From assembly GCF_050434925.1 (NCBI RefSeq), contig NZ_JBNDJK010000001.1:3844001-3908000 (forward strand): 64,000 bases of DNA. Direction: 5' to 3'. The notes beneath the pieces were generated by a model, which saw only the letters and a list, made by a program, of their open reading frames with translations, did no database searches and was not told where the DNA came from. Positions 10,515 through 18,402 of the stretch are shown here, piece after piece. The number at the start of each line of letters is the position of its first letter. The first letter of the stretch is position 1. The translations under genes were made by a program, and so were the position numbers. The DNA is from Inquilinus ginsengisoli_B. Lineage in GTDB: Bacteria > Pseudomonadota > Alphaproteobacteria > DSM-16000 > Inquilinaceae.

Positions 10515-10931
10515 ATGGAAGCGCGGGTAAACGGGCTGGCCGAGACCTGCCTCTATGTCGAGGACGTCGACCGCGCCGCCGAGTTCTACCAGCGGGTGCT
10601 GGGGCTGGAGCTGCTGTCGCGCTCGCCGCGGCTGGCGGCGCTGGATGCCGGGCGCCAGGGCGCGCTGCTGCTGTTCCGCCACGGCCTGACCTCCGATGGC
10701 ATGGTCGATGACGAGGGCACGATCCCGGGCCATGAAGGGCAGGGGCGGCTGCACATGGCCTTCGCCGTCGCCGCGGAGGACCTGCCGGCCTGGCGCGCCC
10801 GGCTGGAGCGGGAGGGCGTCCCGCTGGCCGGCGAGACCCATTGGCGGCGCGGCGGCCGCAGCCTGTATTTCCGCGATCCCGATGGCCACGCCATCGAGCT
10901 GGCGACGCCGGGGCTGCGCTCGAACTACTAA
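10515..10931 (+). CDS. VOC (glyoxalase/bleomycin-resistance) family protein
   Basis: This encodes 138 residues, one VOC unit with paired beta-alpha-beta-beta-beta modules: LAETCLYVEDVDRAAEFYQR at the N terminus, HMAFAV in the middle and YFRDPDGHAIELATPG at the C terminus. The metal-site pattern is H(73-75 region)/E near the end (IELAT). The family covers glyoxalases, dioxygenases and drug-binding proteins; this one is nearest to generic glyoxalase-like proteins. GGAGGAG lies 7 bp before ATG 10515. The next gene is an AraC-type regulator. Confidence 0.82.
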   Translation: MEARVNGLAETCLYVEDVDRAAEFYQRVLGLELLSRSPRLAALDAGRQGALLLFRHGLTSDGMVDDEGTIPGHEGQGRLHMAFAVAAEDLPAWRARLEREGVPLAGETHWRRGGRSLYFRDPDGHAIELATPGLRSNY

Positions 10932-10951
10932 AGGTTTGATCCCACGGCCCG

Positions 10952-10987
10952 ATGGTGCACCTTCCCGCCGGAGGGGGAATGCACCAT
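10952..10987 (+). promoter_or_regulatory. hairpin enclosing the ribosome-binding site and start codon of the AraC-type gene
   Basis: ATGGTGCA (10952-10959) pairs with TGCACCAT (10980-10987), and after a 2-nt bulge TTCCC pairs with GGGAA. The 3' arm contains the AT of the ATG start (10986) and the inner stem covers part of the GGAGGGGG Shine-Dalgarno. As RNA this would hide the translation start; as DNA it is also a candidate operator. Confidence 0.55.
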
Positions 10988-11492
10988 GGCCGACACGGCA
11001 TCGAGGTCAACCAGGGGCCAGGACCCTGCGCTGCTGCGCCGCCTGTTGCGCGCGAAGGACCGGATCGATGCCGCCTCGCATGAGGATTGGCCCGTGCCGC
11101 GGCTGGCGCGCGTCAGCGGCGTCTCCGAGGCCCATTTCGCACGGTCGTTCAAGGATGCTTTCGGCGTCCCGCCGCATCGCTATCTGCTCACGCGCCGGAT
11201 CGAACGGGCCACGGCACTGCTCCGCGATACGGATCTGCCGATCACCGAGATCGCGTTCGAGACCGGCTGGAACAGCCTGGGAACCTTCGGACGCACCTTC
11301 CGCGATGTCACCGGCGAGAGCCCGGGCGAGCTCCGTACCCGCGAGAAGGCCGCCCCGCATCAGCTCGATCGAGTGCCGGGCTGCTTCCTGAGCGCCGCCC
11401 ACCGGCCCGACCTCACAATCGCAGTTTCGGAGAAGCGGCGGCTGGAGGCCGACGATAGGGTGCCTGGGTCTCAGCAAACGGAGGTCCCATGA
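10986..11492 (+). CDS. AraC-family transcriptional regulator (HTH domain only)
   Basis: This encodes 168 residues. Residues 14-115 are an AraC-type double helix-turn-helix (VPRLARVSGVSEAHFARSFK, then AFGVPPHRYLLTRRIERA, LPITEIAFETGWNSLGTFGR and FRDVTGESPGELR). There is no N-terminal sensor domain, and residues 116-168 are a poorly conserved tail. It probably regulates the overlapping VOC gene (ATGA overlap at 11489). Regulator-VOC pairs of this sort are common. Its start codon is buried in the hairpin at 10952-10987. Confidence 0.85.
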   Translation: MADTASRSTRGQDPALLRRLLRAKDRIDAASHEDWPVPRLARVSGVSEAHFARSFKDAFGVPPHRYLLTRRIERATALLRDTDLPITEIAFETGWNSLGTFGRTFRDVTGESPGELRTREKAAPHQLDRVPGCFLSAAHRPDLTIAVSEKRRLEADDRVPGSQQTEVP

Positions 11493-11893
11493 GCCAGGGT
11501 GTCGGTGTTGTCGGTCTGTACGTCCGCGATCAGGACGAAGCCCTTCATTTCTATATCGAGAAGCTCGGATTCCGCGTCCACACCGACGCGCAGAACGGCG
11601 ACTATCGCTGGCTCACGGTACAGCATCCGGACCAGCCCTCCTTCCAGCTGGGCCTGTTCTCGCCGCAGTCGCCGACGGTCGACGCGGCGACCGTCCAGGC
11701 CCTGCGCGAGATCGTGGCGAAGGGCGCCATGCCGCCGCTCGTGCTCATCGTCGATGACTGCCGCGCCGCGCATGACCGGATGCTCGCCCGCGGTGTGGAG
11801 TTCACCCAGGAGCCCATCGAGCGCTACGGCGGCGTGGACGCCAGCTTCCGCGATCCGTCGGGGAATGGCTGGAAGCTGGTCCAGGCCAGGTGA
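11489..11893 (+). CDS. VOC family protein
   Basis: This encodes 134 residues: VGVVGLYVRDQDEALHFYIE, LGFRVHTDAQ, RWLTVQHP, VLIVDDCRAAHDRM and ASFRDPSGNGWKLVQ. This is a single VOC domain typical of small resistance- or glyoxalase-like proteins transcribed with an AraC regulator. It overlaps the regulator by 4 bp, so the two are likely translationally coupled. The ligand is unknown. Confidence 0.85.
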   Translation: MSQGVGVVGLYVRDQDEALHFYIEKLGFRVHTDAQNGDYRWLTVQHPDQPSFQLGLFSPQSPTVDAATVQALREIVAKGAMPPLVLIVDDCRAAHDRMLARGVEFTQEPIERYGGVDASFRDPSGNGWKLVQAR

Positions 11894-12002
11894 AAGATCC
11901 AGGGGGGCGCCGCTGCGCGCCCCCAGCTTTCCGTCGCGCCGCCACGAAGCGGCCATGGGCGGCCCTGACGCTGCGGGCTCCGCAGCCTCGAGCGAGCCCG
12001 CC

Positions 12003-13412
12003 ATGAGCATCGACTCCGTCCCGCCTGCCGCCGCCTGGCCCACCCGGCGCCTCCGCGCCGGGTCGCCGGCGCTGAAGGTGCTGGCCATCGTCTTCCTGAC
12101 CGTCGCCTTCCTGCTGCCGGTCTTCCTGGTCTACGACGTGATCGGCGAGCGCGAAGAGCGCTACCGGTCCGTGGTGGACGAGATCGGCAGCAGCTGGGGC
12201 GGGCCGCAGCGCGTCATCGGGCCGATCCTGGTGGTGCCGTTCCGGGTGCCGTCCGAGCCGCGCGCCGACGGCACGCCGCTGCCGCCGCTGGACCGCCAGC
12301 TCGTCATCCTGCCCGACCGCTATGAGATCGAGGCCAAGGCGGCGCCGGAGACGCGCAGGCGCGGCCTGTTCGAGGCCGTGGTCTACACCGTCGACCTCGC
12401 CTTGTCCGGGCAGTTCCTGATCGGCGACGCCGCGTCCCTGGCCGGGCCGGAGGCGACGATCGACTGGTCCTCGGCCTATCTCTATGTCGGCGTGGCCGAC
12501 CCGCGCAGCATCCGCGAAGGCGCGTCGCTGCGCTGGGGCGGGCGCGACCTGCCGTTCCAGCCCGGCGCGCCGGGCGAGCTGGGCCAGCGCTTCGGCGCCG
12601 GCATGACCCTGCGCCTGCCGGGCCTGTCGGCTGCGTCGGCCCAATCCGCCATCCCGTTCGCTACCACGCTGCGGTTGAACGGCAGCCAGCGCCTCGATTT
12701 CCTGCCGCTCGGCCGCTCCACCCGGGTGACCGCCAGCTCGAACTGGCCTGACCCCAGCTTCGACGGCGCCTTCCTGCCGGTGCGCTCCGGCATCGGCCCG
12801 CAGGGCTTCACCGCAGAGTGGGAGCTGTCCTATTTCGGCCGCGGCTACCCCCAGGCCTGGGTCGGCGGCGAGGGCAACTACCTGTCCGCCGTGTCCGGCT
12901 CCAGCTTCGGCGTGCGCTTCTTCCAGCCGGTCAACGCCTATCAGCAGACCGAGCGCTCGGCCAAATACGGCATGCTGTTCATCGTCTTCACCTTCACCCT
13001 GTTCTTCCTGTTCGAGGCGGTGGCGCGGTTGCGCATCCACGTCTTCCAGTACGGGCTGGTCGGGCTGTCGCTGTGCCTGTTCTACCTGCTGCTGCTGTCC
13101 TTCGCCGAGCAGATCGGCTTCGCCGCGGCCTATGGCGTCGGCGCGGCCGCGGTGGTGGCGCAGATCGTCCTCTACTGCCGGCCGGTGCTCGGCACCTGGA
13201 AGCGCAGTGTGGTGCTCGGCGCGCTGCTGGCCATCCTGTACGGCGCCCTATACGCGCTGATGCAGCTCGAGGACCTGGCTCTGCTGCTCGGCTCGATCGG
13301 CCTGTTCCTGGCGCTCAGCGGCGTGATGTATGTGACCCGCCGGATCGACTGGTACGCCGCCGCCCCGGCGGGCGCGGCCGAGGCTGCCCGCGGCGAGCCG
13401 TCGGCTTCATGA
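12003..13412 (+). CDS. creD: cell envelope integrity protein CreD
   Basis: This encodes 469 residues. One membrane helix lies near the N terminus (LKVLAIVFLTVAFLLPVFLV), then a large periplasmic domain (residues 45-310; GGPQRVIGPILVVPF; DRQLVILPD; SYFGRGYPQAW), then about six C-terminal helices starting after FFQPVNAYQQTERSAKYG. These are CreD/inner-membrane protein signatures. In enterics CreD is controlled by CreBC, but no such two-component genes are nearby. I used ATG 12003; ATG 11955 is an in-frame alternative and neither has a strong Shine-Dalgarno. Confidence 0.88.
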   Translation: MSIDSVPPAAAWPTRRLRAGSPALKVLAIVFLTVAFLLPVFLVYDVIGEREERYRSVVDEIGSSWGGPQRVIGPILVVPFRVPSEPRADGTPLPPLDRQLVILPDRYEIEAKAAPETRRRGLFEAVVYTVDLALSGQFLIGDAASLAGPEATIDWSSAYLYVGVADPRSIREGASLRWGGRDLPFQPGAPGELGQRFGAGMTLRLPGLSAASAQSAIPFATTLRLNGSQRLDFLPLGRSTRVTASSNWPDPSFDGAFLPVRSGIGPQGFTAEWELSYFGRGYPQAWVGGEGNYLSAVSGSSFGVRFFQPVNAYQQTERSAKYGMLFIVFTFTLFFLFEAVARLRIHVFQYGLVGLSLCLFYLLLLSFAEQIGFAAAYGVGAAAVVAQIVLYCRPVLGTWKRSVVLGALLAILYGALYALMQLEDLALLLGSIGLFLALSGVMYVTRRIDWYAAAPAGAAEAARGEPSAS

Positions 13413-13487
13413 TTGATGGCGGGAGGGCCGCGGCCGTAGCCCTCCCGCCCAGCAGCTCGTGTCTGCGAACAGGCATCCCCTTCGTCA

Positions 13488-13501
13488 TGAACACGTGTTC
13501 A
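13488..13501. promoter_or_regulatory. perfect 14-bp palindrome upstream of the PI-PLC-like gene
   Basis: TGAACACGTGTTCA reads the same on both strands and lies 84 bp upstream of the ATG at 13585. It resembles a dimeric regulator site. No cognate regulator gene is adjacent. Confidence 0.4.
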
Positions 13502-13584
13502 AATCGTCACGCGGCCGTCTTCGAAGCCGCCTAGCATCGCCGTTGCGCCGGCCGATGGGTGGCGCCGGACGGAAGGGGAAAACG

Positions 13585-14967
13585 ATGGAACGGAGTGCAT
13601 TGTTCGGAGCGGCCGTCGCGGCCGCCCTGCTGCTGTCGGCGGGGGCGTCGGCCGAGGTGCCGGCGGGCCAGCCGCTGGCCGGGACCACCACCTACAACGC
13701 CGCCTACTGGTCGCGGCCGCACAACGCCTATGAGAAGGTGCATTTCGCCAGGCTGACCGACGTGCTGGACCGCGGCAACCAGGTGGTCGAGATCGACGTC
13801 TACGACAATTCCGGCTTCCCGGTGAAACATGATCCCGGCAATTCGAACACCGACAACAACTGCAAGGGCGGCGCCGGCGGCCTGTTGCAGGACTGCCTGC
13901 GCGACATCAAGGCGTGGAGCGACGCGCATCCCGGCCACCTGCCGATCACCGTGCAGTTCGACCTCAAGCCCAGCCTGGGCCTGTGGGGCTGGGACGCCGG
14001 CTATATGTCGGCGCTGAACACGCTGGTGGCGACCGAGCTCGGGGTCAAGGTCTACAAGCCGGAGACCTTGCGGGCCTTCACCGGCTACGCCTCGCTGCGC
14101 GAGGGCGTCTACCGCGCCGGCTGGCCGACGGTGGATTCGCTGCGCGGCCGCATCATCCTGCAGATGATGGGCGGCCCGATCGGCGACAAGAACGACACCC
14201 AGGAAGAGTATGTGAACCAGTTCGGCAGCGCGGCGCAGATCTTCGTCTGCCCCGAGGCGCATGAGCCGAACGACTTCTATTGGAACGGCAACGCCAACGA
14301 TTTCGACGACGCTAACACCAACAAATGGGTGGTCTGCGGCAACCACGAGGCGGTGCAGTACTGGTACAAGGACACGCTGACCGCGCAGCAGAACGGCCAG
14401 ATCGTCAACCTCTGGTCCAGCAACGAGAACCAGTTCGACGCCTTCCAGCAGATGTATCTGGCGGTGGGCTGGGGCGCCTCGATGATCAGCCGCGAGAGCC
14501 TCGACACCTTCTCCGGCAAGCTGCCGGTCAACGGCGTCCGCCGCTCGGTTCCGACCGGCTTCAGCCTGCGTAGCGCCCAGTCCGGCTACTGCGTCGAGAT
14601 CCAGAGCGGCCTCTACGCCAACGGTTCGGACCTCAACCAGCGCCCCTGCACCGGCGGCGTGCCGCAGCAGTGGATCTATAGCGACGAGACCCAGCTGCGC
14701 GCAGTCGGCAACGCCGAATACTGCTTCGACATCGATGGCGGCAACGGCAACAACGGCGACAAGCTGCACATCTGGGATTGCGACGGCGGTTCCAGCGAGA
14801 AGTGGCAGCTGCAGCCGGACGGCCGCCTGATCGGCATGAACGGCCGCTGCGCCGACGTGGTCGACAACACCAACGGCACCCGGCTGCAGATCCGCAACTG
14901 CACCGGCGGCGCCAGCCAGCGCTTCGACATCATCGGCAATTCGAACGCCAACAACCCGCATTACTGA
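13585..14967 (+). CDS. secreted Ca2+-dependent PI-PLC-like protein with C-terminal ricin-type lectin domain
   Basis: This encodes 460 residues with a signal peptide (ALFGAAVAAALLLSAGASA, cleavage near 23). Residues 35-320 resemble the Ca2+-dependent phosphatidylinositol-specific phospholipase C group: candidate catalytic elements WSRPHNAYEK, VVEIDVYDN and PVKHDPGNS, then ITVQFDLKP and RGRIILQM. Residues 330-455 are a ricin B-like beta-trefoil with three QxW/QxF repeats (QQWIY, EKWQL, QRFDI) and paired Cys residues. It probably hydrolyses a phosphoinositide or glycan-linked phosphodiester outside the cell, with the lectin binding sugars. ATG 13585 begins the signal peptide; upstream in-frame codons are not needed. 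Confidence 0.8.
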   Translation: MERSALFGAAVAAALLLSAGASAEVPAGQPLAGTTTYNAAYWSRPHNAYEKVHFARLTDVLDRGNQVVEIDVYDNSGFPVKHDPGNSNTDNNCKGGAGGLLQDCLRDIKAWSDAHPGHLPITVQFDLKPSLGLWGWDAGYMSALNTLVATELGVKVYKPETLRAFTGYASLREGVYRAGWPTVDSLRGRIILQMMGGPIGDKNDTQEEYVNQFGSAAQIFVCPEAHEPNDFYWNGNANDFDDANTNKWVVCGNHEAVQYWYKDTLTAQQNGQIVNLWSSNENQFDAFQQMYLAVGWGASMISRESLDTFSGKLPVNGVRRSVPTGFSLRSAQSGYCVEIQSGLYANGSDLNQRPCTGGVPQQWIYSDETQLRAVGNAEYCFDIDGGNGNNGDKLHIWDCDGGSSEKWQLQPDGRLIGMNGRCADVVDNTNGTRLQIRNCTGGASQRFDIIGNSNANNPHY

Positions 14968-15078
14968 CCGGTTGCGACGGGACGCCGTGCCGTCGGGGGG
15001 CGGCGCGGCACGAGGGGGCAGGGCCGACCGCGGTCCTGCCCCTTCCGTTTGGGGCCGTCCGGCTGCTATTGCCGGGGG

Positions 15079-15726
15079 ATGACCGCCGCGCCCACGCCTG
15101 AGCCGAGTCTGACTGCCGACGGCCTCGCTTGCCTGCGCGGCGGGCGGCTGGTCTTCGCCGGGCTGTCCTTCCGGCTCGATGCCGGCGAGGCGCTGGTGCT
15201 GACCGGGCCGAACGGCAGTGGCAAGTCCAGCCTGCTGCGCCTGGTCGCCGGGCTGGTGCCGGCCTTCGCCGGGCAGCTCGACTGGACCGGCGCTCCCGGC
15301 TCGATCGCCTATCTCGGCCATCAGGATGCGGTGAAGCCGGCGCTGACCGTGCGCGAGGCGCTGCGCAGCTGGGCCGCCATGGCCGGCGCCGCGGCGGGGG
15401 AGGGGCCGATCGGCGCTGCCATCGACGCCGCCATCGCCGCGGTCGGGCTGGAGGGGCTGGATGATCTGCCGGGCCGCTACCTCTCCGCTGGCCAGCGCCG
15501 CCGTCTGGCCCTGGCGCGGCTGGAGCTCGGCCGCGCCGCCTTGTGGCTGCTGGACGAGCCGACGCTCGGCCTCGACGCCGCCTCGGTGGCGCGGCTGGAG
15601 GGGCGCATCGCCCGGCACCGCGCCGCGGGCGGGCTGGTGCTGCTGGCGACGCATGTGCCGCTGGCGCTCGACGGCGCCCGCTTCCTGGCGCTGCAGGACT
15701 ACGCGGCGGAGGACCTGCCGCTGTGA
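15079..15726 (+). CDS. ccmA: heme exporter ATP-binding protein CcmA
   Basis: This encodes 215 residues, short for an ABC ATPase as is usual for CcmA. Walker A is GPNGSGKSS (about residues 43-51), the signature is LSAGQRRRLALARL, Walker B is LWLLDEPT, and the H-loop is ATHVPL. With CcmB and CcmC it powers release of holo-CcmE during cytochrome c maturation (System I). GGGGG lies just before ATG 15079. Its stop overlaps the GTG start of ccmB. Confidence 0.95.
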   Translation: MTAAPTPEPSLTADGLACLRGGRLVFAGLSFRLDAGEALVLTGPNGSGKSSLLRLVAGLVPAFAGQLDWTGAPGSIAYLGHQDAVKPALTVREALRSWAAMAGAAAGEGPIGAAIDAAIAAVGLEGLDDLPGRYLSAGQRRRLALARLELGRAALWLLDEPTLGLDAASVARLEGRIARHRAAGGLVLLATHVPLALDGARFLALQDYAAEDLPL

Positions 15727-16388
15727 GCGCCTTCCTCGCCCTGCTGTCGCGCGACCTGCGCCTGGCCCTGCGCTCGGGCGGCGACGTCGCCGCCGTGCTG
15801 GCCTTCTTCGTCATCACCGTGGTCCTGTTCCCGCTCGGCGTGGGGCCGGAGCTGGCGCTGCTCGGCCGGATCGCGGCCGGCGTGGTCTGGGTCGCGGCGC
15901 TGCTGGCGACGCTGCTGGCGCTCGACCGCCTGTTCGCCCAGGACTACGAGGACGGGTCGCTCGACCTCCTGATGCTGTCGCCGCTGCCGCTGGAGGCCGC
16001 GGTGCTGGCCAAGGCGCTGGCCCATTGGCTGCTGACCGGCCTGCCGCTGATCCTGCTGTCGCCGCTGATGGCGGCGATGCTGGGGCTGCAGGCGGCGGCC
16101 TGGCCGGTGCTGGCGCTGTCGCTGCTGCTCGGCACGCCCTGCCTCAGCCTGATCGGCGCAGTCGGCTCCGCCCTGACCCTCGGCGCCCGGCGCGGCGGGG
16201 CGCTGCTGGCGCTGCTGATCCTGCCGCTCTTCATCCCGGTCCTGATCTTCGGCGCCGCGGCGGTGGAGGCAGTGGCGACCGGCCTCACGGCCCGCCCACA
16301 TCTGCTGCTGCTCGGCGGCTGCCTCACCGCCGCCCTGCCCCTGGCCCCGATCGCCGCCGCGGCGGCGCTGCGCCAGGCGCAGTCGTGA
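15723..16388 (+). CDS. ccmB: heme exporter permease CcmB
   Basis: This encodes 221 residues and begins at GTG 15723 inside the ccmA stop (GTGA overlap). Six hydrophobic helices are evident, and the family segments SRDLRLALRSGGD, FFVITVVLFPLGVGPE, LDRLFAQDYEDGSLDLLMLS and LPLFIPVLIFGAAA are intact. It is the membrane subunit of the CcmAB(C) transporter in the inner membrane. The ccm operon is interrupted after this gene by a SET-domain gene. Confidence 0.95.
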   Translation: MSAFLALLSRDLRLALRSGGDVAAVLAFFVITVVLFPLGVGPELALLGRIAAGVVWVAALLATLLALDRLFAQDYEDGSLDLLMLSPLPLEAAVLAKALAHWLLTGLPLILLSPLMAAMLGLQAAAWPVLALSLLLGTPCLSLIGAVGSALTLGARRGGALLALLILPLFIPVLIFGAAAVEAVATGLTARPHLLLLGGCLTAALPLAPIAAAAALRQAQS

Positions 16389-16514
16389 GGCGATCAGAGG
16401 GCCTGATCGCCAGATCGATCCGCGGCCGGCATGGCCTCATTCCGTCTCGACCCTTCGTCCGGGGTGACGCGGGGGCCGGGCTCGCGTAATGCTTTGGGAA
16501 AAGGAACCCGGCCG

Positions 16515-16931
16515 ATGCTTCTCGTCCCCACCACCGTCGGGCCCAGCCGGATCGAAGGGCTGGGCCTGCTCGCCGCCGAACCGATCGCCGCCGGCACCGA
16601 GGTCTGGCGCTGGCATCCCGTGTTCGAGGCCTTCGTGCCCGATGCCGCGATCGCCGCGCTGCCCGAGACCGCGCGCGACTTCCTCGAGCGCTACGCCTAT
16701 CCGGCGCCCGAGCTGCCGGGCGGGCTGTCGCTGAACCTCGACGATGCCCGCTTCATGAACCACAGCGACGACCCGACGCTGGAGACGGTGGGCGAGGTCT
16801 GCGTCGCCCGGCGCGACATCGCGGCGGGGGAGGAGCTGACCTGCGACTACGGCGCCTTCCATCCCGAGCTGCGCGACGCCATCCATGCATCGGGCGGGGC
16901 GGCCGGCGGCCCCGCGGGCCGCGGCAATTGA
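16515..16931 (+). CDS. SET-domain protein, putative protein-lysine methyltransferase
   Basis: This encodes 138 residues and consists almost only of a SET domain: PSRIEGLGLLAAEPIAAG (SET-N), SLNLDDARFMNHSDDPTL (the RFxNHS active-site motif) and GEELTCDYGAFH (the ELxxDY motif). All key SET residues appear present, with no post-SET Cys cluster. AAGGAA precedes ATG 16515. It sits between ccmB and ccmC with gaps of 126 and 60 bp. Bacterial proteins of this size are usually annotated as SET-domain proteins of unknown target. Confidence 0.88.
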   Translation: MLLVPTTVGPSRIEGLGLLAAEPIAAGTEVWRWHPVFEAFVPDAAIAALPETARDFLERYAYPAPELPGGLSLNLDDARFMNHSDDPTLETVGEVCVARRDIAAGEELTCDYGAFHPELRDAIHASGGAAGGPAGRGN

Positions 16932-16991
16932 ACCGCCGACACGCGACCTAGCTTTGTCTATCCTGGGACCCAACGATCGCCACGCCACGCC

Positions 16992-17753
16992 ATGCACCGC
17001 TTCGCCAACCCGGCCCGCTTCCTGCGCCTGAGCGCCGCCCTGCGGCCCTGGGCCCTTGGCATCGCCCTGCTGACGCTGGGCGCCGGGCTGTGGCTGGCCC
17101 TGTTCGATTCGCCGCCGGACTACCAGCAGGGCGAGACGGTGCGGATCATGTACATCCATGTACCCTCGGCCTGGATGGCGATGATGGTCTACGCCACCAT
17201 GGCCGTGGCCTCGGCCGTCGGCTTGGTATGGAAGCACCCGGTGGCCGAACTCTACACCAAGGCCGCGGCGCCGCTCGGCGCCGGCTTTACCGCGTTGTGC
17301 CTGCTGTCCGGCTCGCTCTGGGGCCAGCCGATGTGGGGCACCTGGTGGGTGTGGGATGCGCGGCTGACCAGCGTGCTGATCCTGTTCTTCATCTATCTCG
17401 GCTACATCGTGCTGGTCTCGGCCTTCGACGACCCGCAGCGCGGGCTAAAGGCCGGCGCGGTGCTGACCCTGGTCGGCGCCGTCAACCTGCCGATCATCAA
17501 GTTCTCGGTTGATTGGTGGAACACACTGCACCAGCCGGCCTCGGTGATGAAGCTGGGCGGCTCCACCCTCGACTCGTCGATGCTGGTCCCGCTGCTGCTG
17601 ATGGCGGTCGCTTTCACCGCGCTGTTCGCCTGGCTGGTGCTGCTGCGCACCGAGACCGAGATCGCCGAACGCCGGATCCGCGCCCTGCGCCTGGCCGCCG
17701 CCACGGCCGCGCGACGGGGCGAGGCGCCGGGGCTGGAGCAGCCGATCGGATGA
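16992..17753 (+). CDS. ccmC: heme exporter/heme handling protein CcmC
   Basis: This encodes 253 residues with six membrane helices and the heme-binding WWD motif GTWWVWDARLTS between helices 3 and 4. Conserved His residues are in YIHVPSAWMA and WWNTLHQPAS. CcmC loads heme covalently onto CcmE. The stop TGA overlaps the ccmD ATG. Confidence 0.96.
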   Translation: MHRFANPARFLRLSAALRPWALGIALLTLGAGLWLALFDSPPDYQQGETVRIMYIHVPSAWMAMMVYATMAVASAVGLVWKHPVAELYTKAAAPLGAGFTALCLLSGSLWGQPMWGTWWVWDARLTSVLILFFIYLGYIVLVSAFDDPQRGLKAGAVLTLVGAVNLPIIKFSVDWWNTLHQPASVMKLGGSTLDSSMLVPLLLMAVAFTALFAWLVLLRTETEIAERRIRALRLAAATAARRGEAPGLEQPIG

Positions 17754-17920
17754 CCGAGTTCCTCGCGATGGGCGGCTACGCCCTCTATGTCTGGACCGCC
17801 TATGGCGCCGCCCTGGTGGTGCTGGTCGGGCTGACCGTCGCCACCCTGGCGCGGCGGCGCAGCAGCCGGCGCAGCCTCGAGGCGCTGGAGCAGCTGCGCG
17901 GCCGGGGGAGACGAGCATGA
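17750..17920 (+). CDS. ccmD: heme exporter protein CcmD
   Basis: This encodes 56 residues. The typical start (EFLAMGGYALYVWTAYGAAL) is followed by a single membrane helix and an Arg-rich cytoplasmic tail. CcmD stabilises the CcmABC-CcmE complex. It overlaps ccmC and ccmE by 4 bp each. Confidence 0.92.
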   Translation: MTEFLAMGGYALYVWTAYGAALVVLVGLTVATLARRRSSRRSLEALEQLRGRGRRA

Positions 17921-18402
17921 CCCGCAAGCGCCGCCGCCTGGTGCTGCTGGGGCTCGCCGCCCTGGGCATCGGCACCGCCTCGGCCCTGGCCCTGACCGCC
18001 TTCCAGGACAATCTGCTGTTCTTCTACAGCCCGACCGAGCTGCATGACGGAAAGGTGGCGGAGGGGCAGCGCTTCCGCCTCGGCGGCCTGGTGGTCGACG
18101 GTTCGCTGCGGCGCCTGCCCGACGGGCAGACCATCACCTTCACCGTCACCGACACCGCCTTCGACGTGCCGGTGCGCTACGGCGGCATCGTCCCCGACCT
18201 GTTCCGCGAGGGCCAGGGCGTGGTGGCGCATGGCCGGGTCGGGGCCGACGGCACCTTCGTCGCCGATGAGCTGCTGGCCAAGCACGACGAGAAATACATG
18301 CCGCCCGAAGTCGCCAAGGCCCTGAGGGACGCCGGCCATCCCGGCGCGCCCGGCGGCTCCGGCAAGCCCGCCCTTCCCACCGGCACGGTGGCGTCGCAAT
18401 GA
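17917..18402 (+). CDS. ccmE: heme chaperone CcmE
   Basis: This encodes 161 residues with an N-terminal anchor (VLLGLAALGIGTASALALTA) and a periplasmic OB-fold. Landmarks are FFYSPTEL, RLGGLVV, VRYGGIVPDLFREGQGVVAHG and the heme-attachment stretch LLAKHDEKYMPPEV, whose His forms the covalent bond to heme. The C terminus is Gly/Pro-rich. It overlaps both neighbours by 4 bp. Confidence 0.96.
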   Translation: MTRKRRRLVLLGLAALGIGTASALALTAFQDNLLFFYSPTELHDGKVAEGQRFRLGGLVVDGSLRRLPDGQTITFTVTDTAFDVPVRYGGIVPDLFREGQGVVAHGRVGADGTFVADELLAKHDEKYMPPEVAKALRDAGHPGAPGGSGKPALPTGTVASQ

